Source: CAYWPG01 sp964460035 (GTDB lineage Bacteria > Pseudomonadota > Gammaproteobacteria > Nitrococcales > AK92). Taken from it: a stretch of 64,000 nucleotides of DNA. The stretch spans positions 33,419 to 97,418 of the forward strand of contig CAYWPG010000009.1 in assembly GCA_964460035.1 (NCBI GenBank). The letters are read 5' to 3'. Positions 35,502-43,533 of the stretch are shown here, in pieces. A model generated the notes under the pieces. That model worked only from the letters and a program-made list of their open reading frames with translations. It did no database searches and had not been told where the DNA came from. The position numbers were made by a program, and so were the translations under genes. How positions within the stretch are numbered: the stretch's first letter is position 1; each line of letters opens with the position of its first letter.

Positions 35502-35619
35502 GGATGGCTCCACTTGGCTATATTGGGCCGCTGCGGCCATGAAGCCAGGGGCGGCCGTGCGGTGTGGCGAGGGCGCCCCTGACGTTATACTCCGTAACTA
35601 TATGCAACAAGGATGAACT

Positions 35620-35913
35620 ATGGCGACACCGAGGGTGGAAATCCGCTACTGTCGACAGTGCCGCTTCGTGCTGCGCGCCACTTGGCTGGCGCAGGAGCTG
35701 CTGTTCACATTTCCCGAGGAGTTGGGGGAGGTGGCGCTGGTGCCCGGCGCCGGCGGCGTGTTCGAGGTGCTGCTCGACGGGGAGCCGTTGTTTTCGCGCG
35801 CCGAACATGGACGTTTCCCGGAGTCCAAGGAGCTCAAGCAACTGATCCGCGACCGCATCGCCCCGAGCAAGTATCTGGGGCATAGCGATCGCTCAAGCCA
35901 AGCCAATGCCTGA
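35620..35913 (+). CDS. SelT/SelW/SelH (Rdx)-family thioredoxin-like protein
   Basis: A 97-residue protein with the Rdx redox motif C11-x-x-C14 (EIRYCRQCRF), i.e. the cysteine form of the selenoprotein W family. The conserved FEVLLDGEPLFSRAEHGRFPE segment (two adjacent blocks) with the following KELKQLIRDRI is typical. Role unknown; a thiol-redox function is inferred. Its stop overlaps the start of the L,D-transpeptidase gene. Confidence 0.88.
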   Translation: MATPRVEIRYCRQCRFVLRATWLAQELLFTFPEELGEVALVPGAGGVFEVLLDGEPLFSRAEHGRFPESKELKQLIRDRIAPSKYLGHSDRSSQANA

Positions 35914-36895
35914 TCTCAAGAAAATGCGTCGGCTACGCGCCTGGTGGCTGGCCCTGGCGACCACGGTGTCGCTGCTCGCCGCAGCGCCGCTGCCCGCAGC
36001 GGTTTACCCGCTGCCCTCGCCCAATATCAGCATCGTCGGCGAGGTGCGCCAGGCCACCGTGCAACCGGGGGAGACGCTGCTGGACATAGGCCGACGGCAC
36101 GGGCTGGGATATCTGGAGATGCAGCACGCCAATCCGGGCGTGGACATGTGGCTCCCGGAACCTGGCACCGTAGTGACGCTACCCACACAACACATTTTGC
36201 CCGCGGCTCCGCGCGAGGGCGTGGTCCTTAACGTGGCCGAGCTGAGGCTCTACTACTTTCCGCCCCCGGATGCGAGCGGACGACGGGTAGTGGAAACCTA
36301 TCCGGTCAGTATCGGCCGCCAGGACTGGTCGACACCGCTGGCGGCCACTCAGATCACCCAGAAGCTCAGAAATCCGGCCTGGTATCCTCCCGCATCGGTG
36401 CGGCAGGCTGCCGCTGCCGACGGGCGCGAGCTGCCCACAGTGGTTCCCCCGGGGCCGGACAATCCCATCGGCCCGCATGCGCTGCGATTGGATATTCCCG
36501 GCTACTTCATCCATAGCACTAACGAGCCCTGGGGCGTGGGGATGCGGATAACGCACGGTTGCGTGCGCATGTATCCGGAAGATATCGCCGATTTGTTCGA
36601 GCGGATTCCCGTCGGCACTCCGGTACGCATCGTCAACCAGCCCTATAAGGCCGCTTGGAAGGGCTCTGTGCTCTATTTGCAGGCCCATTTGCCGCTGGAG
36701 GAAGATCGCAAAGCGCTGGCGCAGGGCAAGGAGCACACGTTTACCCCTGCGCTGGAGGTCGTGGCGGCGCGCTTGCGCGACAGGCCAGGGCATCGCGTCG
36801 ATTACTTTCGCGTGCGCGAGGCGCTGGAGCGGCAGACGGGGATTCCGGTGCGCATTTCCCGGGGCGCGGAGTGGACGACGCTGAGCAGCCGCTAG
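35906..36895 (+). CDS. L,D-transpeptidase (YkuD domain) with LysM-like N-terminus
   Basis: Periplasmic peptidoglycan cross-linking or lipoprotein-anchoring enzyme, 329 residues. A signal peptide occupies about 8-32. A LysM-like domain follows at about 47-92 (ATVQPGETLLDIGRRHGLGY), then the YkuD domain (about 107-245). That domain has IHSTNEPWGVG and the catalytic ITHGCVRMYPEDI motif (His about 217, Cys about 219). The C-terminal ~80 residues are the extra domain of ErfK/YbiS-type enzymes. ATG 35906 overlaps the upstream stop. Confidence 0.92.
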   Translation: MPDLKKMRRLRAWWLALATTVSLLAAAPLPAAVYPLPSPNISIVGEVRQATVQPGETLLDIGRRHGLGYLEMQHANPGVDMWLPEPGTVVTLPTQHILPAAPREGVVLNVAELRLYYFPPPDASGRRVVETYPVSIGRQDWSTPLAATQITQKLRNPAWYPPASVRQAAAADGRELPTVVPPGPDNPIGPHALRLDIPGYFIHSTNEPWGVGMRITHGCVRMYPEDIADLFERIPVGTPVRIVNQPYKAAWKGSVLYLQAHLPLEEDRKALAQGKEHTFTPALEVVAARLRDRPGHRVDYFRVREALERQTGIPVRISRGAEWTTLSSR

Positions 36896-36937
36896 CGGCT
36901 CACCGATGTCGCACGCTTTCAGGTGGGGGAGACGCCG

Positions 36938-37951
36938 CTATGCAGTCAGCGCGGCAGGTGCGTCTTCCGGGACCTTGGACAGCGCCGTCTCCACCACCTC
37001 GACGCCCGCGCCGGGGCGCCAGGCGTTTTCGCTCAGGTAGCGCCGCCAGCCCTTGGCGCCCGGCACCGACTGGAACAGGCCGAGCAGATGGCGGGTGATA
37101 TTGGACAGCTTGGTGCCGCGCGCGAGTTCTCGCTCGATGTAGGGCAGGAAGTCTCGCACTACTTGATGACGGGTGCGCGTGAGCTCCTGTCCCCATAAGG
37201 CGGCATCCCACTGCGCCAGAGCCCAGGGGTTGCCGTAAGCTTCGCGGCCGACCATCACGCCGTCTACTCTCGTCAGGTGGGTATGAATATCCTCCAAGGT
37301 CCGCACGCCGCCGTTGAGCACGATCTCGAGCTCGGGGAAATCCTGCTTGAGCCGGTAGACGCGGGGGTAGTTCAGCGGCGGGATTTCGCGGTTCTGCTTG
37401 GGGCTGAGGCCCTGCAGCCAGGCCTTACGCGCATGGATGACGAAGCTGTCGCAGCCCGCTGCATGCACGGTTGCGACGAACTCGGCCAGGTGTTCGTAGC
37501 TGTCCAGCTCGTCCACGCCGATGCGCGTCTTTACCGTGACCGGCAGACGGCTCGCTTCCCGCATGGCCATGACGCATTCGGCCACCAGCTTCGGCTCTTT
37601 GAGCAGGCAGGCGCCGAAGCGACCGGCTTGCACCCTGTCGCTGGGGCACCCGACGTTGAGATTGATCTCGTCGTAGCCATAAGCCTCGGCCGCGCGCGCG
37701 CAGGTGGCAAGCTGATCCGGATCCGAGCCGCCGAATTGCACCGCGACCGGGTGTTCGCTGGCATCGAAGGCCAAATGGCGTTCCACGTCGCCATGGACAA
37801 TCGCCGCCGCCGTCACCATCTCTGTGTAGAGAAGAACGTGCGGGGCGCAAAGGCGCAGGAAGTAACGGTCGTGCCGATCCGTCCAATCCATCATCGGCGC
37901 AACTGATAAGCGCCGCGATAATCCAACCTGCTGTTTTTCCTGCTGTTCCAT
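36938..37951 (-). CDS. dusA: tRNA-dihydrouridine(20/20a) synthase DusA, prophage insertion target
   Basis: FMN enzyme reducing U20/U20a in tRNA D-loops. From ATG 37951 the product is 337 residues. LSVAPMMDWTDRHDRYF (about 11-27) is the FMN-site segment, the catalytic Cys lies in NVGCPSDRVQ (about 104), and YGYDEINLN and VMVGREAYGNPW are also present. A longer TTG start at 37996 is possible. The 5' end abuts the prophage and its integrase. In the dusA-associated integrase family, insertion recreates a full dusA whose first codons come from the element, so this N-terminus is probably phage-derived. The usual DRHCRYF is DRHDRYF here. Confidence 0.93.
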   Translation of the reverse strand: MEQQEKQQVGLSRRLSVAPMMDWTDRHDRYFLRLCAPHVLLYTEMVTAAAIVHGDVERHLAFDASEHPVAVQFGGSDPDQLATCARAAEAYGYDEINLNVGCPSDRVQAGRFGACLLKEPKLVAECVMAMREASRLPVTVKTRIGVDELDSYEHLAEFVATVHAAGCDSFVIHARKAWLQGLSPKQNREIPPLNYPRVYRLKQDFPELEIVLNGGVRTLEDIHTHLTRVDGVMVGREAYGNPWALAQWDAALWGQELTRTRHQVVRDFLPYIERELARGTKLSNITRHLLGLFQSVPGAKGWRRYLSENAWRPGAGVEVVETALSKVPEDAPAALTA

Positions 37952-38032
37952 AATATATACGCTGATCTGGCCCGTTTTCCCTTGATCGATTTTCAATCAT
38001 TTACAGGCGTTTTTGCGCGTTTCCCTTGTCAT

Positions 38033-38072
38033 CGGTGCTAACCAGATGCTAATAATTTTGGCATTAGCACCG
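38033..38072. repeat. Inverted repeats between dusA and integrase
   Basis: CGGTGCTAA (38033-38041) is perfectly inverted as TTAGCACCG (38064-38072). An inner TGCTAAT (38047-38053) pairs with ATTAGCA (38063-38069). Three related TGCTAA units lie within 40 bp directly upstream of the integrase ATG. They could be integrase arm sites, excisionase sites or an operator for int; the exact role is not visible. Confidence 0.55.
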
Positions 38073-38082
38073 AGGGCGCGGG

Positions 38083-39117
38083 ATGGCTACGATTACAAAG
38101 TACAGGCGTAAGAAGGGCACCGTCTACACGGCGCAAATCCGTCTCAAGCGTGACGGCAAAATCATACACACCGAATCGAGGACTTTCAGCAAGCGCAGCC
38201 TTGCTGCTGAGTGGGCGCGGCTGCGTGAAGCCGAGCTGGAAGATCCGGCGCATTTGGCGCGGGCGACCCACAGAGGGATGACCATCGCCGAGATGATGGA
38301 GAGCTACTACAAGGAGGCGGGCGCGAAGGCAGGCCGTACAAAGAAGGCGGACATCTTGCGCATAGCCAAAACCGATCTCGGTGCGGTGGGGTCGCTCAGG
38401 CTCACAGTGCAGGCGCTGATAGCGCACGCACAGGCCAGGCACGAAGGAGGGGCGAGCCCTCAGACCATCCTCAACGATTTTGTGTGGCTCAGGGTTGCGT
38501 CCAGGTATGCTCGCCGCGTGTGGGGCCTGCCCGTCGATCTGCAAGTGATCGAGGATGCGGTGGCTACGCTGCGCGACCTGAAGCTGGTGGGCAAGTCGCG
38601 GCGGCGCGAGCGCAGGGTGAGCGATGATGAGATCGATAGCGTCTGTGCGTGGCTCAGGAAGCACAAGCGGACCGAGATCCCGATGGAGGACATCATCCGG
38701 TTTGCGGTGCACAGCTCGCGGCGGCAGTCGGAGATCACGCGCCTGCGCGTTGATGATCTGGATAGCGAGCATCGGGGCGGTCTCGTTCGCGATGTGAAGC
38801 ACCCGTATGCGAAGGAAGGTAATCACAAGCGCTGTAAGTTCACGCCCGAGGCGTGGGAGATCATAGAGCGGCAGCCGCTGGACGGGGAGTTGGTTTTTCC
38901 CTACAACCCGAGGACGGTAGGTGCCTATTTTGCGCAGGCCGTGAGCGCGCTAGAGATTCCCGATCTTCGGTTCCACGACCTTCGGCACGAAGCGACGTCA
39001 CGGTTGTTCGAGAAGGGGTACAGTATCCCAGAGGTGCAGCTGTTCACGCTGCACGATAGTTGGCAGGAGCTGAGCCGGTATACCCATCTCAGGCCGCAGC
39101 ATATCAAAGACAGGTAG
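38083..39117 (+). CDS. int: Tyrosine-type site-specific integrase (dusA-associated)
   Basis: A 344-residue tyrosine recombinase that inserts and excises the prophage. Catalytic residues can be placed as R214 (SSRRQSEITRL), a Lys in the VKHPYAKEGNHK region, H298 and R301 (FHDLRHEATSRL), H324 and nucleophile Y333 (SRYTHLR). The N-terminal ~60 residues form the arm-binding region and 65-165 the core-binding domain. Its position facing away from dusA, 131 bp from the dusA start, matches the known dusA-associated integrase family. Confidence 0.95.
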   Translation: MATITKYRRKKGTVYTAQIRLKRDGKIIHTESRTFSKRSLAAEWARLREAELEDPAHLARATHRGMTIAEMMESYYKEAGAKAGRTKKADILRIAKTDLGAVGSLRLTVQALIAHAQARHEGGASPQTILNDFVWLRVASRYARRVWGLPVDLQVIEDAVATLRDLKLVGKSRRRERRVSDDEIDSVCAWLRKHKRTEIPMEDIIRFAVHSSRRQSEITRLRVDDLDSEHRGGLVRDVKHPYAKEGNHKRCKFTPEAWEIIERQPLDGELVFPYNPRTVGAYFAQAVSALEIPDLRFHDLRHEATSRLFEKGYSIPEVQLFTLHDSWQELSRYTHLRPQHIKDR

Positions 39118-39162
39118 TGTCGTTAGCAAAACTCCGCGTAAATCCAATCGGGCGGGGAGCAG

Positions 39163-39453
39163 TCACGCGACCCTACCTGCTCGGCGCGCTTCCATAAGGG
39201 CCGACCACTCTCGTTTTGCGCATTCGCGCTGGGCGTCCAGATAGTCGGCCAGGTCGGTGATTCTGACCACCCACCGGCTCTTTTGGCTTTCCCCGCCTCG
39301 GTAGGCCGGGAACGGTAGCCGGCGGGTGTTTGCCCGCTGCCGAGCTTGTGCCTCGCTGAGCCCGAGGTATTTTGCCGCCACCACCTCTAGCGGCACGTCG
39401 GCCTGCCCGAACTCCGCTAGTAGCAAAAATACAGTGCTAACCGTGTTGCTCAT
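39163..39453 (-). CDS. PrtN-like (pyocin activator) regulator
   Basis: A 96-residue protein resembling pyocin activator PrtN. Matching features are the start STVFLLLAEFGQADVPLEVVA, the LGLSEAQARQRANTRRLPFPAYR helix-turn-helix-like block (each read in parts) and SQKSRWVVRITDLADYLDAQR. In Pseudomonas PrtN activates bacteriocin operons through P boxes. In prophages, homologues often sit beside the integrase, where an excisionase/directionality role is also conceivable. It is the last gene of the leftward operon and is convergent with int. Confidence 0.75.
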   Translation of the reverse strand: MSNTVSTVFLLLAEFGQADVPLEVVAAKYLGLSEAQARQRANTRRLPFPAYRGGESQKSRWVVRITDLADYLDAQRECAKREWSALMEARRAGRVA

Positions 39454-39469
39454 TGTTTTGCCTCGTTAT

Positions 39470-39676
39470 TCAGTCTGTCTCGGGTGTAGCCGTTTCAGTC
39501 GTGCCTGAGTGAGTCAACCTGGTCGCGAACGCGCGTCGGTACGCCTCGCGCAGATCAGCGCCGGCGGGGCAGTAGCGGGCGCAGGGCGCGTAGCACTCGC
39601 TGCAGCGCATGATGTGATCGAGGTATGCGCTGTGGAGCTGCTGCCAGGCTGGCGCGGTGTCTGCGGGGCTAGTCAT
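39470..39676 (-). CDS. Small cysteine-rich phage protein
   Basis: A 68-residue protein with four clustered Cys: C25-x2-C28-x3-C32-x3-C36-Pro. It could bind zinc or, less likely, an Fe-S cluster. No family recognised. ATG 39676 is preferred; the frame extends upstream to 39796 but overlaps the next gene out of frame. It begins 2 nt after the end of the upstream gene, as expected in the tightly packed leftward operon. Confidence 0.6.
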   Translation of the reverse strand: MTSPADTAPAWQQLHSAYLDHIMRCSECYAPCARYCPAGADLREAYRRAFATRLTHSGTTETATPETD

Positions 39677-39678
39677 TG

Positions 39679-40068
39679 CTACTCTCTGTTGTGGCGCGTC
39701 TTGGCGCCGGCGGCAGCGGCATCCAGTGGGTGATTCCCCGTATGACGCGCTGCGGGAAAGCCGGCTCGCAGTACCCGAGCCAGCTGTCGGCTGCAAACGG
39801 CCGTATGTCGAACGCCAGGTGCGCAGCGCCGCTGCTTACCAGTTGCCGGGGCGGCTGCGGGCTGGGAGAGGGTAGAGTCCATCGCAGCGTGCAGCGTATT
39901 GCGGGCAGCCTCGATGTTGCCGTCACCGATCTGCAGGTCAGCGCGGACAACGGCCTCCCGTACCCGCGCTAGCTCGGCCTGCAGCTCCCGCGCCTCGGCC
40001 TGGGCGGTGGCGATCTTGTCGCACAGTGCCGCCTCGTCCAGCGCCTTGGTGTCGACGTTGGTGCTCAT
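39679..40068 (-). CDS. Phage hypothetical protein with coiled-coil N-terminus
   Basis: A 129-residue protein of unknown function. Residues ~8-50 are an Ala/Glu/Leu/Arg heptad-rich helix (EAALCDKIATAQAEARELQA...), and the C-terminal half is basic. AGAGGGGGAG lies just upstream of ATG 40068 and decides the start; longer upstream extension to 40173 is not supported. The start overlaps the stop of the preceding 50-residue membrane protein. Confidence 0.6.
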   Translation of the reverse strand: MSTNVDTKALDEAALCDKIATAQAEARELQAELARVREAVVRADLQIGDGNIEAARNTLHAAMDSTLSQPAAAPATGKQRRCAPGVRHTAVCSRQLARVLRAGFPAARHTGNHPLDAAAAGAKTRHNRE

Positions 40069-40217
40069 CGCTCCCCCTCTTTCGTCCGGTGCACGACGTG
40101 TTGTTCGCCAGTCATGTTGACGTTGCGAGGGATCATGGCTCGCAGCGCGCCGCCCAGGACGTAGGCCGCCCACACGATGGCTCCGGCGAGGATGATCAGT
40201 CCGTCTCCGATGCTCAT
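40065..40217 (-). CDS. Small membrane protein (50 aa)
   Basis: A 50-residue protein with one hydrophobic segment (about residues 3-27, GLIILAGAIVWAAYVLGGAL), then a basic tail (IPRNVNMTGEQHVVHRTKEGER). Its ATG overlaps the upstream stop (ATGA-type) and its own stop overlaps the next start, so it is embedded in a translationally coupled series. No homologue recognised; superinfection exclusion or membrane modulation are possibilities only. Confidence 0.6.
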   Translation of the reverse strand: MSIGDGLIILAGAIVWAAYVLGGALRAMIPRNVNMTGEQHVVHRTKEGER

Positions 40218-40792
40218 GCCACGCGCTCCCATTCGCCCATGAGCATGGCCCTGATGGCGCCCTGGGGGACGCCGAATTTGTTGGCCGCCGCGTTGATGCT
40301 CTTGGCTCGCGCGTACTCGAGTACGTGCTGCAGGTCGGAGACGCTCAGGCCGAGGCTGTAGACCGCGTCCGGCTTGCCCTGTGTGGGGTGCGGCTTTTTG
40401 AAGAGTTGCTTGCCTTTCCAGCCGGCGCGGTAGCGGGTATAGAGGGTGGCCGGGTGGATGCCCGCTTGGCGCGCGGCCGTAGTCAGGGGTAGCCGTTTGC
40501 CTTTGTGCTCGATGAGCCTCGCACGCCCTTGCGCAATCATGCGCTGGCGAGCTTTTTCGGCGACGGGGCCGCGGTAGGCGGCCTTGCGCCGCGGGCTGGC
40601 GTTGCGGTGCGGCCACTCGATTTCGGGGCAAAGTCTCCGGCAAGCCTGGGTGAACGTAACTACATGCACGCCCAGCGCCTCGGCGGTCATGGCGCGGCTC
40701 CAGCCCTTGGCGGCGTAGGGCGCGACGATCTCGGCGAACGGTCTGTTGTGCGCGTGTTCCAGCGCGGTGATGACGGGGCCCTTGCGTTTCAT
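40214..40792 (-). CDS. Phage HTH-containing hypothetical protein
   Basis: A 192-residue basic protein. Two helix-turn-helix-like segments can be seen: GWSRAMTAEALGVHVVTFTQA (about 30-50) and LPLTTAARQAGIHPATLYTRY (about 100-120; each read in two parts). A C-terminal AANKFGVPQGAIRAMLMGEW suggests a third DNA-binding-like unit. Possibly a DNA-binding or recombination accessory protein. The start overlaps the stop of the preceding gene. Confidence 0.6.
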   Translation of the reverse strand: MKRKGPVITALEHAHNRPFAEIVAPYAAKGWSRAMTAEALGVHVVTFTQACRRLCPEIEWPHRNASPRRKAAYRGPVAEKARQRMIAQGRARLIEHKGKRLPLTTAARQAGIHPATLYTRYRAGWKGKQLFKKPHPTQGKPDAVYSLGLSVSDLQHVLEYARAKSINAAANKFGVPQGAIRAMLMGEWERVA

Positions 40793-41130
40793 GCTGTGAT
40801 GATCTCCGTCGTCGTGTCCGCGTCGTGGAGGCGGTTTGTGAGCAGCGCGCAGCGCAGCCAGGCGCGCCGGGCCCGCTCCTGGCAGTGGGTCTCGGCGGCG
40901 CGGATCAGCTCGGTGAGTAGTGGTTGTGTGACGACGTTCAGCGCGGTGAGCTGCAGGGTGTCCAGCTCGATCCGCTCGCCGTACTGCTCAAGCGCGAGGT
41001 GTATTTCGTCGCCCGCGTGCATGGCCTGGCGCAGGCGTTGCAGCTCGCGCATGGAGCGGCGGTAGCTGCGGGCGATGCCTTGTAGCTCGGCGATTTGCTG
41101 CTCGAGTGCGGCTCGTTCGGTGCGTTGCAT
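40789..41130 (-). CDS. Phage hypothetical coiled-coil protein
   Basis: A 113-residue protein dominated by helices; residues 1-40 (RAALEQQIAELQGIARSYRRS...) are a probable coiled coil, and the C-terminal part is Ala/Arg/Leu rich. No family recognised. It overlaps the next gene by 4 nt. The 227 bp upstream (41131-41357) carry no supported gene. Confidence 0.55.
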   Translation of the reverse strand: MQRTERAALEQQIAELQGIARSYRRSMRELQRLRQAMHAGDEIHLALEQYGERIELDTLQLTALNVVTQPLLTELIRAAETHCQERARRAWLRCALLTNRLHDADTTTEIITA

Positions 41131-41357
41131 GCTGTTCCCTCCGCGAAGCGGGTTTGTTGCTACTTCATCCGGTTGGTGGCTCTGGCCGGGTGCCCGTGGA
41201 GTGGGGGGAGTGAGGCAGGCCGGTCAAAGCCACCACCGCATGAAGCGGGACCCGTCTCGTGGGCCAGGCGGCGGACTCGCGGGCGGGAGATAATGCGCCC
41301 GTGTCCGCTGCGGGTGTTTTTCTGCTCGGCCCACCGCCCGCTGGGACCGTACCGGCA

Positions 41358-41690
41358 TTAACTCCCGCCCCGGTCTGGCGGGCTCCAGGTGCGGCTGTAG
41401 GAGTCGTTGCTCTCGCGGGCGGCAGCCTCGCCCGCGAGGGCGGCATAGGCCGCGTTGTCTACGTAGTCGTCGAGCACGAAGCGGCCCGCGCGAGCACGGG
41501 AGAGCTTGAGGCACTGCATGAACTGCCAGCCGTCGACTTCGCTGAGGCGGTGCCCGGTGAGGGCGTTGAAGGTGGCGACGGTGCGAGCCATTGAGCGCTC
41601 GCCATCGGCGCGATCGCGCTGGTCTGAGCGGTCGTCGATCTGCTCGGCGGCGAGGCGCAGGATGCCCGGCGCGGACATGGGCGCGCTCAT
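41358..41690 (-). CDS. DUF6378-like phage protein
   Basis: A 110-residue protein resembling the DUF6378 family of phage early proteins, based on the block ILRLAAEQIDDRSDQRDRADGERSM, followed by FNALTGHRLSEVDGWQFMQCLKLSRAR (described in parts). Function unknown. It overlaps the DUF2303 gene by 4 nt, so the two are coupled. Confidence 0.6.
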   Translation of the reverse strand: MSAPMSAPGILRLAAEQIDDRSDQRDRADGERSMARTVATFNALTGHRLSEVDGWQFMQCLKLSRARAGRFVLDDYVDNAAYAALAGEAAARESNDSYSRTWSPPDRGGS

Positions 41691-42562
41691 GTCCGGCCTC
41701 CGTCAGCCACCTCGCCGAACACCAGGTGTCCGATTGCTAAGCGGCTGCGGATTTGCTCGGCGACGGTGGTGATGGCGTCTTCGATCGCGCGCTGGGGGCG
41801 GATGAGGTCATACCACATGACCAGCTGGCCCTCTTTGATCCGGTAGCGCAGCTTGGCCGCCAGCTCGTATGCAGCGCCGCCTTTGAAGAGCTGCAGCCCG
41901 AGCTTGAACTCGCTGGGAATCTGGATGTTGCCCTGGGGGCCGGCGCTGCCGTCGATGGTCTCGCGGTACTGAAATTGAACCTGGCCATTGTCGAGGCGCG
42001 CGGCCTTCGCGAATTCGACGCTGGTCTTGGCCTGCAAGCTGAGGGCGATCTCGAGCATGGTGGCGCCGTCTGGCTCCACGATCTCGGGCAGGTGCTGCTC
42101 GATGAAGAGGGCGAACTCTTGCTGGGTCATAGCTCGACCGTTGAGGCGGAGCCAATCGTCTGCCTCGTTGGTGCGGGGGAAATCGTAGGCCGCGCGGTGG
42201 GCGCCCCAGCGGGCTCCGTTGTCGGCCGGGGCGGTGGGGGCGTCGTAGTCGATGATGGCCGTCGCCCGCTCGCGGGCGAGGTCGATGAACACGGTGGTGT
42301 CCTCATCGGCGTAGCGGTTCACGTAGTCGATGAAGCTGTCGACCGTGTGTGCGCTGTAGGTACGCGCGGTGCGGCGCGGCCGCTCGCGCAGCTCGGGGTG
42401 CAGCGTGAGGGTGTAGCCCGGCGGCAGGATGGTGGCCGGGGTGTCGGCGATCTCGAGCTGCTGCTGCGCGGCTACGACGCTGGCGGCGAGGTTGATCACC
42501 TCGGCAACGGTCGATCCCAGTTCGCTGTGCAATTCGAGCGCGTTCAGATCAGGCGTGCTCAT
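41687..42562 (-). CDS. DUF2303 phage protein
   Basis: A 291-residue protein assigned to DUF2303, a family common in prophages and near recombination/early genes. Characteristic segments are YSAHTVDSFIDYVNRYAD (about 68-85), TTVFIDLARERATAIIDYD (about 88-106), RWGAHRAAYDFPRTNEADDW and QIPSEFKLGLQLFKGG (about 218-233). No enzymatic motif is known. It is the largest gene of the leftward operon. Confidence 0.8.
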   Translation of the reverse strand: MSTPDLNALELHSELGSTVAEVINLAASVVAAQQQLEIADTPATILPPGYTLTLHPELRERPRRTARTYSAHTVDSFIDYVNRYADEDTTVFIDLARERATAIIDYDAPTAPADNGARWGAHRAAYDFPRTNEADDWLRLNGRAMTQQEFALFIEQHLPEIVEPDGATMLEIALSLQAKTSVEFAKAARLDNGQVQFQYRETIDGSAGPQGNIQIPSEFKLGLQLFKGGAAYELAAKLRYRIKEGQLVMWYDLIRPQRAIEDAITTVAEQIRSRLAIGHLVFGEVADGGRT

Positions 42563-42564
42563 TG

Positions 42565-42906
42565 TCAGACCTTTCTTAGCTCTTGGTGGGTGGTGTCATC
42601 CTCGACCTGGCGCAGCGGGAGCTTTGACTGGCGAGGATCGTCGCGGGTGAGGTTGCCCTCGGGGGTGCCGAACATGAGGGTGGCCTCGCGGTCCAGCGTG
42701 GGCAGCTTGGTGCTGATCTTGTCGGTCAGCAGGTACTGCCCGCCGCCGGTGGGCTTGATGGTCAGCTCCAGCGTGAGCCTGGCACTCTTGCCGGTGTCCT
42801 GGGCGGCTTGGACACAGCGGTTGAGCTCTTCGCTGAGCTCTTCTTGCGTCAGGCCGTGTCGCAGTTGGTTGATGGTGTAGCTAAAGAGGTCCTGGCGGAC
42901 GGTCAT
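42565..42906 (-). CDS. Phage hypothetical protein next to DUF2303
   Basis: A 113-residue protein (MTVRQDLFSYTINQL...), with a beta-rich central part (SARLTLELTIKPTGGGQYLLTDK, read in parts). It commonly accompanies DUF2303 in prophage early regions, so the two may act together. Start decided by AGGAGAAG just upstream of ATG 42906. Confidence 0.65.
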   Translation of the reverse strand: MTVRQDLFSYTINQLRHGLTQEELSEELNRCVQAAQDTGKSARLTLELTIKPTGGGQYLLTDKISTKLPTLDREATLMFGTPEGNLTRDDPRQSKLPLRQVEDDTTHQELRKV

Positions 42907-42915
42907 GGTCTTCTC

Positions 42916-43242
42916 CTAGCAAGGACGGTGGCGAGTAGGCACGCTCAGCAGGGCGGCGGCGGCTACTAGCGCACTGGCGGCGGCCGTCTTGAGGCTGCGG
43001 ATCTGCTCGCGCAGACCGGCGAGGCTGGCGGTGCCGCCGAGCGCGAAGTCGACGATGGCCACTTCGTCGTCCAGCGCGCAGAGCTGGGCGAGGGCGCGTT
43101 GCTGCCGCTCGAGATCCCGGCTCGCAAGGTCCTGGCGGCGGGCGTCGAGGCGGGTGAGCCACTCGCGCCGCAGCTGGGTGAGGGCGCGCAGGTCGACTTG
43201 CGCCGCGGTGGGTGCCGGGCGGGCGAGGGCAGCGGCGGTCAT
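42916..43242 (-). CDS. Phage hypothetical protein
   Basis: A 108-residue Ala/Arg/Leu-rich protein. The central region (LTQLRREWLTRLDARRQDLASRDLERQQRAL) looks coiled-coil, and the C-terminus has a short hydrophobic patch (SALVAAAALLSVP). GGAGGTG upstream of ATG 43242 supports the start, which overlaps the stop of the preceding gene. Function unknown. Confidence 0.5.
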   Translation of the reverse strand: MTAAALARPAPTAAQVDLRALTQLRREWLTRLDARRQDLASRDLERQQRALAQLCALDDEVAIVDFALGGTASLAGLREQIRSLKTAAASALVAAAALLSVPTRHRPC

Positions 43243-43511
43243 GAGCGCACCTCCGTGAGACCCTCGCAGGGCAGCCCTTCGGCGCGGCGGCGGGCGATTA
43301 CTTTGGCCGGGCCGCCGATGGCGTGGTATCGGGCAAGGCGGGCGGCGTTTTGGGCGGCCTCCAGGCGCGCGCGCTTGCGCCAGCGCTCTTCGATGCAGTA
43401 GGCGCGCTGGGATTCGGGCATGGCGTCCCACGCATGACGCCAGCGGGCATCCAGTTCTTCTTGTCGCCGTGCGTCGCGGGCGCGGCGGATTATGGCTATG
43501 AGCGATGCCAT
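43239..43511 (-). CDS. Phage hypothetical basic protein
   Basis: A 90-residue protein with high Arg content (MASLIAIIRRARDARRQEELDARW...), probably helical throughout; possibly nucleic-acid binding. No family recognised. AGAAGGAGAAAGAG-like sequence precedes ATG 43511. Part of the leftward operon. Confidence 0.5.
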   Translation of the reverse strand: MASLIAIIRRARDARRQEELDARWRHAWDAMPESQRAYCIEERWRKRARLEAAQNAARLARYHAIGGPAKVIARRRAEGLPCEGLTEVRS

Positions 43512-43533
43512 CTCTTTCTCCTTCTCGCTGGGC

